Part shown: one piece after another, positions 19,151-28,200 of the stretch
Layout of the letters: every line of letters starts with the position of its first letter
Position numbering within the stretch: position 1 is the stretch's first letter
Assembly (NCBI RefSeq): GCF_025264685.1
Contig: NZ_CP073721.1
Location: 1,107,001-1,171,000 of the forward strand
Length of the DNA: 64,000 nt
From: Dactylosporangium roseum
GTDB taxonomy: Bacteria; Actinomycetota; Actinomycetes; Mycobacteriales; Micromonosporaceae
Direction of reading: 5' to 3'
Position numbers and translations under genes: made by a program
The notes under the pieces: model-generated
The model's database searches: none
What the model was told of the DNA's origin: nothing
What the model saw: the letters and a program-made list of their open reading frames with translations, nothing else

Positions 19151-20130
19151 AGATGCTTGTTCTCGGTGGCACCGTGTTCCTCGGCCGTGCCGTGGCCCGG
19201 CAGGCCCGCGACGCCGGCCACGACGTCGTCTGCGCCGCCCGCGGCTCGTCCGGCCGGCCGGTCGGCGGCGTCCAGTTCGTCCGCGTCGACCGGGACGACC
19301 CGGCCGGGCTCGACGCCCTCGACGGCACGTTCGACGCCGTCGTCGACGTCGGCCGCCGCCCCAGCCACGTCCGGCACGCCGTCGAGGCGCTTCGCGGGCG
19401 GGTCGGGCACTTCACGTTCGTCTCGAGCGGGTCCGTCTACGCCGACACCGCCACGCCGGGGCAGACCGTCGCCGACGCGCCCGTCATGGCGCCGGCGCCG
19501 CAGGGGTTCGACGACCCGTTCGCCGACGCCGAAGCGTACGGCCGGTGCAAGGTCACCTGCGAGCAGCTCGTGGCGTCGGCCGCCGACCGGGTCTTCATCT
19601 GCCGCGCCGGGCTCATCGTCGGCCCCGAGGACCCGACCGGGCGGTTCGACTACTGGGTGCGCCGCACCGCGCGCGGCGGTGAGATCCTCGCGCCCGGCGA
19701 GCCGGAGGACCTGGTCCAGTTCATCGACGTCCGGGATCTCGCCGGCTGGATCGTCCGGGCGGCCGAACGTGGCCTGGCCGGCGTGTTCGACGGCATCGGC
19801 ACGCCGCTCACCCGTCGCGAGTTTCACGCTGGGTTGGCTGAGGGGGCACCTTCCGTACACACCCTCACGTGGGTGCCTCAGAGTTTCCTGACAGTTCGCG
19901 AGGTGGCGCCGTGGTCCGGGCCGCGATCGTTGCCCCTTTGGCTACCTTTGCCCGAATACGGAGGGTTCCTCAGTCGTGACGCTTCGCTGTCGATCGAGGC
20001 CGGTCTTCGTGTTCGCCCGCTTCGTGAGACGGTGCGGGACACACTCTCCGGGTTGAGTGAGGTATCGCACAACACCGGGCTCTCGGGCGAGGAGGAAGCC
20101 GAGCTGTTGCGGGAATGGCGCTCCCGGTAG
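19147..20130 (+). CDS. NAD-dependent epimerase/dehydratase family protein
   Basis: 327 aa extended short-chain dehydrogenase. The N-terminal dinucleotide motif LVLGGTVFLGRAV is a GGTxFLG variant of GxxGxxG. VSSGSVYAD supplies the active-site Ser, and the usual YxxxK appears as YGRCK. Substrate unknown; relatives include reductases acting on sugar nucleotides and chloroplast RNA-binding homologues. Confidence 0.88.
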   Translation: MKMLVLGGTVFLGRAVARQARDAGHDVVCAARGSSGRPVGGVQFVRVDRDDPAGLDALDGTFDAVVDVGRRPSHVRHAVEALRGRVGHFTFVSSGSVYADTATPGQTVADAPVMAPAPQGFDDPFADAEAYGRCKVTCEQLVASAADRVFICRAGLIVGPEDPTGRFDYWVRRTARGGEILAPGEPEDLVQFIDVRDLAGWIVRAAERGLAGVFDGIGTPLTRREFHAGLAEGAPSVHTLTWVPQSFLTVREVAPWSGPRSLPLWLPLPEYGGFLSRDASLSIEAGLRVRPLRETVRDTLSGLSEVSHNTGLSGEEEAELLREWRSR

Positions 20131-20541
20131 AGGCGCACGGCGATCCGGTCGGCATTTCGACAGGTGGCGTCGCGCGTCAAGCCCCCAAAGAGGGAAGCCG
20201 ATTTCTCATCCTTCAGAGCGTTTTGCCTGTCGTCTGGCCGACTGTTGCCGATGGACACCGGTGACCTCGGTCCCACCAGCCGCCGTTCCCAGGGAACTCA
20301 CAGCGAGTTTAGGCGTCTGACGGGCAGGAATACCACGTATCACTTGTTGCAACCGAAGCGAACCGGAGCGGCCTCCAGAGCGTCCAGGTAAGTGGTGCAA
20401 CTCTCAGGGGCCGTCACCGAGTCGCCCCTGAGGGCGGAATTCGGAGGGCGTGCTGGGTGTTGTGCAGGGGGCATACCCGGGGCATCCGTTTTAGCAGGGT
20501 GAAACGGGGAAGGCGAAGGATGGACGGGGAGGGGCCCGAAG
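20131..20541. other. intergenic region upstream of the sigma factor gene
   Basis: 411 bp with no gene I can support and no repeat. It should hold the sigma-factor promoter, but no convincing -35/-10 pair was found. Confidence 0.4.
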
Positions 20542-21486
20542 GTGGAGAACGTGAAAGTGGAGATGCGACCCGACACAGGTGCCGAGGAGCGGGACCTCGT
20601 CGGAGTCTACCTGCATGAAATCTCCCGCACGCCGCTGCTCGACGCCGCTTCTGAGGTCGAGCTGTCCAAGGCGGTCGAGGCCGGGCTCTACGCGGAGCAC
20701 CTGCTGGAGTCCGACAAGCTTCCCGAAGGCGTGACGGAGGCCGAGCTGCAGCGCCTCGTCGCCGAGGGCGAGCGGGCGAAGGACCGGTTCATCCGGGCCA
20801 ACCTGCGACTGGTGGTCTCGATCGCTCGTCGTTACGTGCGGTCCGGCATGCCGATGCTCGACCTGATTCAGGAGGGCAACACCGGCCTGGTGCGCGCCGT
20901 CGAGAAGTTCGACTACGTGCGCGGATACAAGTTCTCGACATATGCGACGTGGTGGATCCGCCAGGCGATCAGCCGGGCGATCGCGCAGCAGGAGCGCACG
21001 GTCCGGCTGCCGGTGCACCTCGTCGAGGACGTCAACCGGATGCGCAACGTCGCGCGTCAGCTCACCCGCGAGCTGGGCAACGAGCCGGAGCCGGAGCAGT
21101 TGGCCACCGCGCTCGGCGTGCCGGTCGAGCGGGTCCACGAGCTCATGCGGTGGTCGCAGGACACGGTGTCGCTCGACACCCCGGTGGGTGACGACGGTGA
21201 CACCAACCTCGGTGACCTGGTCGCGGACTCCGACGCCCCGTCACCGGAGGATGTGGTCCTCGCCGCCCTGGAGCGCCAGCGGATCGAGGGCCTGCTCAAC
21301 CACCTCGACGACCGTTCGGCCGGCATCATGCGTGCCCGCTACGGCCTCGAGGACGGCCGGGAGCACTCCCTGACCGAGGTGGCGACCCGGTTCTCGCTCT
21401 CCCGTGAGCGGATCCGTCAGCTCGAGATCCAGGCGCTCGGCCGGCTGCGTGAGCTGGCCCGGGCCGAGGGCCTACAGGCCGCCTAG
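20542..21486 (+). CDS. RNA polymerase sigma factor, sigma-70 group 2 (SigB/Hrd-like)
   Basis: 314 aa. Region 1.2 [17 protein letters not shown] and region 2 ([50 protein letters not shown]) are close to primary sigma factors. Region 3 follows, and region 4 ends with [20 protein letters not shown]. The long acidic region 1.1 of a housekeeping sigma is missing, so it is an alternative group 2 factor. Start GTG 20542 after GGGGAGGGG; GTG 20551, 20557 or ATG 20563 are alternatives. A terminator hairpin follows at 21521-21546. Confidence 0.94.
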   Translation: MENVKVEMRPDTGAEERDLVGVYLHEISRTPLLDAASEVELSKAVEAGLYAEHLLESDKLPEGVTEAELQRLVAEGERAKDRFIRANLRLVVSIARRYVRSGMPMLDLIQEGNTGLVRAVEKFDYVRGYKFSTYATWWIRQAISRAIAQQERTVRLPVHLVEDVNRMRNVARQLTRELGNEPEPEQLATALGVPVERVHELMRWSQDTVSLDTPVGDDGDTNLGDLVADSDAPSPEDVVLAALERQRIEGLLNHLDDRSAGIMRARYGLEDGREHSLTEVATRFSLSRERIRQLEIQALGRLRELARAEGLQAA

Positions 21487-21520
21487 GCCCCCCCACACAC
21501 ACAACCCCCTGAGAGACGCG

Positions 21521-21546
21521 AGAGGCCCCGGTCGCCCGGGGCCTCT
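21521..21546 (+). terminator. terminator hairpin of sigma factor gene
   Basis: AGAGGCCCCGG-TCGC-CCGGGGCCTCT, a perfect 11-bp stem with a 4-nt loop followed by TCTC. Confidence 0.85.
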
Positions 21547-21549
21547 TCT

Positions 21550-21627
21550 CGTCGATCTTGCACTTGTGGTGCCTCGACGCTCCCACGATGTCCGGGTTTG
21601 TCAGGCACCACAAGTGCAAGATCGACG
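21550..21627. repeat. repeat family A, copy 2
   Basis: Arms CGTCGATCTTGCACTTGTGG(TGCCT) and its exact complement AGGCACCACAAGTGCAAGATCGACG flank a 28-nt loop. The loop is in the opposite orientation to copy 3 (CATCGTGGGAG against CTCCCACGATG). A G-rich run (GTGGGG repeats, 21632-21660) follows. Confidence 0.9.
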
Positions 21628-21660
21628 CGGGAGTGGGGGTGGGGGTGGGGGTGGGGGGGG

Positions 21661-22098
21661 TTAGCGCAGTGTGAGTGGGTTGCCGCAGACCTTCCAGTCG
21701 CCGCCCTCCTTGCGCAACTGGAAGCTCTCGTTGTTGGACGAGCCGTCGGTGAAGGTGACGTCGCCGGTGATCGCGGCGGTCTCCCGGCCGTTGGTGTTGT
21801 CGTACGAGCCGCCCCAGTCCAGGTCGTGCGACTTCGGCTGCCGGGCCTTGATCTTCTCCTCGAAGGTCGGCTGCTCGAACTCGCTCTTGGTGTCGGCACA
21901 CAGCCGGTTGTAGGCGGCGGCGTAGTTGCCCGCCTCCAGTTCGTCCAGGAACGCCGAGGTCGCGGCCTTCGGGGCCTTCGTGGCGCCGGTGAGCAGGAAG
22001 TAGAACCCGGCGGCGCCACCGCCGCAACACACGACGATGACGACGGCAAGAATGATCAGCACGATCTTGAGCGTGCTTCGACGGCGAGGTTGGGTCAC
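21661..22098 (-). CDS. membrane-anchored protein of unknown function (NTF2/DUF4878-like)
   Basis: 145 aa. One N-terminal membrane helix (LKIVLIILAVVIVVCC, residues about 10-30) is followed by an extracytoplasmic domain of about 110 residues. The pattern SAFLDELEAGNYAAAYNRLC and DWKVCGNPL, with two Cys likely bonded, resembles small NTF2-like (DUF4878) lipoprotein domains. GTG start. Confidence 0.75.
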   Translation of the reverse strand: MTQPRRRSTLKIVLIILAVVIVVCCGGGAAGFYFLLTGATKAPKAATSAFLDELEAGNYAAAYNRLCADTKSEFEQPTFEEKIKARQPKSHDLDWGGSYDNTNGRETAAITGDVTFTDGSSNNESFQLRKEGGDWKVCGNPLTLR

Positions 22099-22151
22099 CC
22101 GCCCAGGCTAAATTCGCTCGCCGGGCCGCACTGTAAGCCAGCCGACGCGGG

Positions 22152-22931
22152 TCAGGGTCGATGCGCGACGACGAACAGCCGCGGAAACGGCAGGATCGTG
22201 CCGAACGGCTCGCGCGGGTAGGCCGACCGCAGGCGGGCGGCCACCTCGGCGCGGAAGTCGGCCAGGTCCTGCCCGGAGAGCGCGTCGAAATAGGGCCGCA
22301 GGCCCGTACCGCTGAACCACTCGAGCACCGGGTCGGCGCCGGGCAGCACGTGGTGGTATGTCGTCTGCCACACGTCGACGGTGAGACCGGCGCCGGCGAG
22401 GATCCGCACGTACTCCTGCGGGGTGAGGACCGGGCTGTTCGAGCGCGGCCCCGTCGACTCCAGCACGGCCGAGAGCAGCGGCGCCCACCGCGGCGCCGAC
22501 ACGACGTCCTCGATCGCCGTGAACGCGAAGCAGGGCACCTGGAACGCGAGCGTCCCGCCGTCGTCCAGTGCGGCGGCCCAGATCGGCAGCAGCGTGGCGT
22601 GGCCGGGCACCCACTGCAGCGCGGCGTTGGCCACGATGACGTCGACCGAGCCCCGCGGTGGCCGCCAGCCGGCGATGTCCCCGAGCTGGAACCGGAGCTG
22701 GGCGGTCTGCAGGGGTTCGGCCGCCGAGATCATCGCTGGGGAGGAGTCGATGCCGAGGACCGCCGCGTCGGGCCAGCGCGCCGCGAGGGTCGCGGTCATC
22801 GTCCCCGGGCCGCAGCCGAGGTCGACGACGGCCACCGCGTCCTTGGTCGGGACGCGGGCGACCAGCTCGTGGAAGGGCCGGGCGCGCTCGTCGGCGAAGC
22901 GGTTGTACTGCTCGGGATCCCACGATGTCAT
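22152..22931 (-). CDS. tam: trans-aconitate 2-methyltransferase
   Basis: 259 aa, close to E. coli Tam in length and motifs: N-terminus SWDPEQYNRFADERARPFHELVARV, SAM-binding VVDLGCGPGTMTATLA, GIDSSPAMI and VIVANAALQWVPGH. It methylates trans-aconitate, a spontaneous by-product that inhibits aconitase. ATG start. A family B repeat lies directly upstream, so its promoter may be within or beside that repeat. Confidence 0.9.
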   Translation of the reverse strand: MTSWDPEQYNRFADERARPFHELVARVPTKDAVAVVDLGCGPGTMTATLAARWPDAAVLGIDSSPAMISAAEPLQTAQLRFQLGDIAGWRPPRGSVDVIVANAALQWVPGHATLLPIWAAALDDGGTLAFQVPCFAFTAIEDVVSAPRWAPLLSAVLESTGPRSNSPVLTPQEYVRILAGAGLTVDVWQTTYHHVLPGADPVLEWFSGTGLRPYFDALSGQDLADFRAEVAARLRSAYPREPFGTILPFPRLFVVAHRP

Positions 22932-22944
22932 GCCCTCAATGATG

Positions 22945-23258
22945 AAGGCCGCGGAGTTCAGCCGTGCGGTCGTCTGTCCACCCCGGTGCTGCGCTACGGG
23001 CGGGCGTCTGGTCGCTCGTGGTCGCTACTGCCCCCGAGCGGCGCGTTCCGGCCCGGCCGACTTCATGATCATGGGAAAGATCTGGCTATCGGGGCAGCCA
23101 TATCTTTCCCATGATCTGTGAGGTCGAGCGGCCCGGCGGCGGATTGCGGCGGAACGCGTGCCGGCCGGCACCCTCGGCGGCGACGCCTCCGAGGCCCACG
23201 CCCGAATTGTCGGCCTTGTTCGGGCTGGCAAGGGCCGTTGGCTGAACTTCGCGGCCTT
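22945..23258. repeat. repeat family B, copy 2 (MITE-like, with terminal inverted repeats)
   Basis: The ends are AAGGCCGCGGAGTTCAGC (22945-22962) and GCTGAACTTCGCGGCCTT (23241-23258), inverted repeats matching 17 of 18. The centre is a palindrome at 23067-23116 (GATCATGGGAAAGATCTGGC and its mirror, one mismatch). Flanking similar sequences CCTCAATGATGAAGG (22934) and CCTCAATGGTGAAGG (23260) may be a diverged target duplication. No transposase inside. Confidence 0.8.
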
Positions 23259-23270
23259 GCCTCAATGGTG

Positions 23271-23305
23271 AAGGGCCGCCCCGCGCGCTGGCGGAGCGGC
23301 CCTTC
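23271..23305 (-). terminator. terminator hairpin of NlpC/P60 gene
   Basis: AAGGGCCGC pairs with GCGGCCCTT around a 17-nt spacer, 17 bp beyond the hydrolase stop. Confidence 0.6.
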
Positions 23306-23321
23306 ATCGGGAGCGGTCCGG

Positions 23322-24290
23322 TCAGGCCCTGACCCGTCCGTATCCGTAGATCTTGTTACCCATGTCGACCGATGCCTCGGTCACGGTCCGGCCGCTGGTC
23401 GGCGCGTGGATGACCTTCCCGTTGCCCTCGTAGATGGCCACGTGCCCGAGGTTGTTGTAGAACACCAGGTCGCCCGGCTGGAGGTCGCCCCGTGAGATGT
23501 GCGCGACCTTGCTCCATTGCTGGGCGGCGCTGTGCGGGAGGCTGACGCCGGCCGCATTCCAGGCCGCCATCGTGAGCCCGGAGCAGTCGTAGGCGTTGGG
23601 ACCCGCCTTGCCGAAAACGTAAGGGTCGCCGATCTGGTCGAAGGCGAATCTGACCGCGATGCCGGCCTTGCCGGACACCGCCGGCGGCGGCCCCTTCGGC
23701 GTCGCCGGCTTGTTGACCTTCTGCTTGAGCTTGTCGAGCTGGGCCATCTCGCTCTCGATCTTCTTGCGCTTGGCCTCGATCTCCGCCTTCTGCGCGTTTT
23801 GCGCGGCGATCGTCTGGTCGTAGCCCTTCTTCTGCTCTTCGAGCGCGGTCTTCGCCGTCCGGAACTCGTCGATGTGCTTCTGCTGCTGGCGGGTGATCTC
23901 GTTCAGCATGGAGAGCTGATCCATCAGCGTGTCCGACGAGCCCGCGTTGAGCACGACGGACAGGTTGCGCAGATTGCCCGAGGTCTTGAAGGCGTGGACC
24001 GCGGCACTCTGCACACTCTCGGCAGACGCGGCGACGGCGTCCTCCATCGGCTTGAGTTTCGTCTGCAGATCGGCGACCTTCGCCTGCGAATCAGCCAGAG
24101 CGACGTTCATCTGGTTCCACGCCTCGACCGTCGCCTCGAGTTCCTCGCCCGATTTCTGGAGCTGGGCCTCGATCTCTGCGAGCGTCGGGTCGGCACGTGC
24201 GACCGTCGCTGGCGCCAGCACAATCAGTGACACGGCCCCGATCAGCAGGGTCCGCAGCACCGAGCGGCGGGCGCGGTGTCCAGTGGACAA
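23322..24290 (-). CDS. secreted NlpC/P60 peptidoglycan endopeptidase (RipA-like)
   Basis: 322 aa. Signal peptide of about 33 residues ending VARA. A long coiled coil (about 35-195) rich in Lys/Glu/Gln precedes the NlpC/P60 domain. Catalytic Cys is near 235 (YDCSGLT), with His near 281 (LGHVAIY) and 294 (VIHAPTSG). It cuts peptide stems of peptidoglycan during growth or division. The TTG start follows AAGAAGGG. It is controlled by the c-di-AMP riboswitch at 24312-24460, a known combination in actinobacteria. Confidence 0.93.
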   Translation of the reverse strand: MSTGHRARRSVLRTLLIGAVSLIVLAPATVARADPTLAEIEAQLQKSGEELEATVEAWNQMNVALADSQAKVADLQTKLKPMEDAVAASAESVQSAAVHAFKTSGNLRNLSVVLNAGSSDTLMDQLSMLNEITRQQQKHIDEFRTAKTALEEQKKGYDQTIAAQNAQKAEIEAKRKKIESEMAQLDKLKQKVNKPATPKGPPPAVSGKAGIAVRFAFDQIGDPYVFGKAGPNAYDCSGLTMAAWNAAGVSLPHSAAQQWSKVAHISRGDLQPGDLVFYNNLGHVAIYEGNGKVIHAPTSGRTVTEASVDMGNKIYGYGRVRA

Positions 24291-24311
24291 GGAAAAGGAC
24301 CCTTCTTCGTG

Positions 24312-24460
24312 CTGACCGCCTACCGGGTTAGCTGACGGGTTCGGGCGAGAAGAGGAGCGCCCTACCGCGACCGTCCTTGGTCAGCGGATTCACCCCCGGA
24401 GATCGGGGTCCCCGGCTCGATGCGCGCCGCAGCGCGCGAAGCTCGATTCGGCGGCGCTTG
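24312..24460 (-). ncRNA. ydaO/yuaA-type c-di-AMP riboswitch
   Basis: Read on the minus strand, the leader shows the ydaO consensus blocks in order: GCCGCCGAAT at the 5' end, GGGGGTGAATCCGCTGACC, GGTAGGG, then CCCGAACCCGTCAGCTAACC and GGTAGGCGG. The first CCGCC and last GGCGG can pair as P1. It ends about 22 nt before the TTG start of the hydrolase, so c-di-AMP binding likely turns expression off, as for rpfA-type cell-wall genes. Confidence 0.95.
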
Positions 24461-24754
24461 CCCGGCGCCGCCCGGGGTGGGCGACGGACTGCCGAGCAGG
24501 CCAGGGCCTAACCTAACGTCACCGACGGGATCGCGAAACCCACCCGTCGGCCTCAATATCTATTACCCCAAAAGTCCGAATTACCGCCCGTCGCTGGTCC
24601 ACATCGGACGGTTATGTCGAGTTGGCCAACAGTGTTGACGGACACATATTTGGGGCTTGATTCTTTTCAGAGACCAGGTTAAATGTCCGGAACGGTGTTC
24701 ACCGATGATGCACAAAGTTTGACCCCCCCACCTCAGACCCCACAGGGGCCGCCG
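24461..24754. other. promoter region upstream of the riboswitch
   Basis: No gene is supported here. On the minus strand a TTAGGTTAGG stretch near 24508-24518 could be the -10 of the riboswitch transcript. The part from 24540 to 24680 is noticeably more AT-rich than its surroundings. Confidence 0.35.
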
Positions 24755-25050
24755 GTGTTACGGGTCCAGAGCCTCGACGACGTGATGTTGCGTCAGCCTG
24801 GCCGTGCCTCCCGGCCGGATCGTCGCGCTGCTCGGTGCGAACGGCGCGGGCAACACCACCCTGTTGCGGGCCCTGTCCGGCCTGCTCGACGTGCACGACG
24901 GCGCGCTCACCAAGGGCGCCGTCGCGCTTGGCGACCGGCCGATCCACCGCCTGCGCCCGGCCGCGATCGTGCGCCGCGGAGTCAGTCGGGTCATGGAGGG
25001 CCGGCCCACCTTCGCCGATTCACGGACCCGACCGCCAAGTCCTACAAGCT
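24755..25050 (+). pseudogene. remnant of a branched-chain amino-acid-type ABC transporter ATPase (LivF-like)
   Basis: VLRVQSLDDVM in one frame is followed, after a frameshift and loss of about 10 residues, by CVSLAVPPGRIVALLGANG in another frame. This continues to AGNTTLLRALSGLLDVHDGA and RRGVSRVMEGRPTFADS, then collapses into the family A repeat. The Walker A lysine is replaced by Asn (GANGAGNTT). Two thirds of the gene, including the signature and Walker B, is missing. Confidence 0.8.
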
Positions 25051-25099
25051 CGCCAGGCCCTGCTACGAGAACCGCTGCCCCCACCCCACCCCCCATTCC

Positions 25100-25177
25100 C
25101 GTTGATCATGCACTTGTGGTGCCTGACAAACCCGGACATCGCGGGAGTGTCGAGGCACCACAACTGCATGATCAACG
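25100..25177. repeat. repeat family A, copy 3
   Basis: Arms CGTTGATCATGCACTTGTGG(TGCCT) and AGGCACCACAACTGCATGATCAACG. Relative to copies 1, 2 and 4, two positions have changed on both arms together (GTCGATCTT to GTTGATCAT), preserving pairing; one mismatch remains. The loop carries CCCGGACATCGCGGGAGTGTC. Confidence 0.88.
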
Positions 25178-25289
25178 CAGCGGATGGGGGGTGGCGATGT
25201 GACGGTTTCTCATTTGGCGGGTGGTCGGTAGGCTGGCGCAATTTCAGCGGTCCCGCTGCCTCCGCCTCACCCTCAGGAGGGGACGGTCC

Positions 25290-28200
25290 ATGTCGATGCG
25301 TCGACGAGCCGTGCGCACATTCCTTGCCGCCGCGCTCATGGCCGGTGTCATCACGCCGATCGCCGGTGGGCAGCCGGCCGCGGCGGTGACGATGCCGACC
25401 GGATTCCAGGAGCAAGTGGTCTTCAGCGGGCTCAACAACCCGACGAACATCGAGTTTTCCCCGGACGGCCGCGTCTTCGTCGCCGAGAAGCGGGGCGTCG
25501 TCAAGGTCTTCGACAGCCTGGCCGACCCGACCCCGGACACGTTCGCCGACCTGCGCACCAACGTGCACGACCAGTGGGACCGCGGCCTGCTCGGCCTCGC
25601 GCTGGCGCCCGGTTTCCCGGCCAACCCCTGGGTCTACGTCCTCTACACCTACGATGCCCTGCCCGGCGGCACCGCGCCCCGGTGGAACGACGTCTGCTCC
25701 AACGCCAACAACGGTGACTGCGTCGTCACCGGACGCCTCTCCCGTCTGCGGGCCGCAGGCAACCAGATGACCGGCAACGAGCAGGTCCTCATCACCGACT
25801 GGTGCCAGCAGTTCCCCAGCCACTCGATCGGCGACCTGCGCTTCGGCGCCGACGGCGCGCTCTACGCGTCCGCCGGCGACGGCGCCAGCTTCAGCGCCAC
25901 CGACTACGGCCAGTTCGGCAGCCCGGTCAACCCGTGCGGGGACCCGCCGGGCGGCGTGATGAACCCGCCGACCGCCGAGGGTGGCGCGCTGCGCTCCCAG
26001 GACGTCCGGACCACCGGCGACCCGACGCAGCTCAACGGCACGATCATCCGGATCGACCCGAACACCGGCGCCGCCATGCCGAACAACCCGCTCGCCGCGT
26101 CGGCCGACGCCAACGCCCGCCGGGTCGTCGCCTACGGCATGCGCAACCCGTTCCGCTTCACCATGCGCCCCGGCACCAACGAGGTCTGGAGCGGCGAGGT
26201 CGGCTGGAACACGTACGAGGAGATCAACCGGGTGGCGAACCCGACCGGCACGCCGGTCGGCAACTACGGGTGGCCGTGCATCGAGGGCCCGAACCCGCAG
26301 GGCGGTTACGACGGCGCGAACCTCAACCTGTGCGAGCCGATGTACGGCGCGAACCCGCCGGTGCCGAACGTCCAGCCCTACTACGCGTGGAACCACAACG
26401 CGAAGGTGGTCGCCGGCGAGTCGTGCCCGAGCGGCAGCTCGTCGTCGTCCGGCGTGGCGTTCTACCCGTCCGACACCGGCCCCTATCCGACGGCGTACCG
26501 CGGCGCCATGTTCTTCTCGGACTACAGCCGCGACTGCATCTGGGCGATGATGCCGGGCGGCAACGGCCTGCCCAACCCGTCGAACATCATCACGTTCGCC
26601 GCCGGCGCCGCGAACCCGGTCGATCTCGCCGTCGGCCCCGGCAACGAGCTGTACTACGTGGACCTGGGCGGCACCGTCCGGCGGATCCGGTACTACAACG
26701 GCAACCAGCCGCCGGTCGCCGCGATCACGACGGACCGTACCTCCGGCGGCACCCCGCTGACGGTGAACTTCGACGGCTCGACGTCCAGTGACGCCGACCC
26801 GGCCGACCAGGGCCTGCTGAGGTACCAGTGGGACTTCACCAACGACGGCGCATTCGACACCGGTGCGCCGTCGGCGACGCCGACCACCACGTACACCTAC
26901 ACGACCCCCGGCACGCATGCGGCTCGCCTGCGGGTCACCGACACGCTCGGGGTGAGCAACGACAAGACGATCACGATCACGGCCGGCAACGACGCGCCGA
27001 CCGCGATCATCGACGGCCCGGCGGCCGGCCTCACCTGGGCGGTCGGCGACACGATCAACTTCTCCGGGCACGCCACCGACCCGCAGCAGGGCACCCTGCC
27101 GGGGTCGGCGCTGAACTGGACGATCATCCTGCACCACTGCTCGTCGCCGGGCGTGTGCCACGAGCACCCGATGCAGACGCTCGCCGGCGTCGCGAGCGGC
27201 ACGCTCGCCGCACCCGACCACGAGTACCCGTCGTATCTCGAGTTCCGCATGACGGCGACCGACTCGGGCGGGCTGACCAGCACCACCGCGGTCAACGTGC
27301 AGCCGAAGACGGTCGACCTCACGTTCGTGTCCGACCCGGCCGGCCTCCAGTTGACCGTGGGCGCGACGAGCGCGGCGGCGCCGTTCACCCGTACCGTCAT
27401 CCAGGGCTCGACCAACACGGTCAGCGCGCCGACGCCGCAGAACCAGAACGGCGTCCCGCAGGCGTTCAGCCGCTGGTCGGACGGCGGCGCGCAGACCCAT
27501 GTGGTGACCGCGCCGGCGACCGACCGGACGTACACCGCCAACTACACCTCGTCGTGCGGCGACAGCTTCGGCTACACCTGCTCGGCGAGCGCGCGGACGT
27601 TCATCCCGGCCGAGGGCACGGTGCTGCCGCTGACCGGCGACGACAACCTCACCCAGATCACGCTGCCCTTCGGCGTCAAGTTCTACGGCACCACGTACAA
27701 CTCGGCCTGGGTCGACACCAACGGCCGGCTGAGCTTCGCCGACCAGGGCACCTCAACGATCGCCCACGGTGCCGTCCCGTCGACGTCGCTGCCCAACTCG
27801 ACGATCTACGCCTACTGGTCGGACCTGGTCGTCGACGGCTCGGCGAGCGTGCGCACCGCGCTGATCGGCACCGCGCCCAACCGGCAGTTCGTCGTCGAGT
27901 GGCGCAACGCCTACCAGTACGGCTTCACGTCCCGGCGGATCAACGCCGAGGCGGTGCTGTACGAGAATGGTGACGTCGTGACCAACTACTCCGGCATCGA
28001 CAACACCGCGGAGGCGGGTGCGTCGGCGACCGTCGGCATCGAGAACGCCGCCGGCACGGTCGGCATCCAGTACTCGAACAACACCTCGACCCTCCAGAAC
28101 GGCATCGGCGTGCTGTTCAAGGCGCCGGGTGGCGGCGGCGAGGAGCCACCGCCGGTGACGGGCACGATCACCGGCACCGTCACCAACCAGGGCACCGGCA

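Noticed and set aside
21632..21660. GTGGGG tandem run as a functional G-quadruplex or promoter
   Set aside because: It is a short low-complexity tail after repeat A copy 2, and slippage is a sufficient explanation.
25020..27500. An 826-codon minus-strand frame
   Set aside because: Antisense of the secreted dehydrogenase-like gene, whose signal peptide and domains are clear on the + strand.
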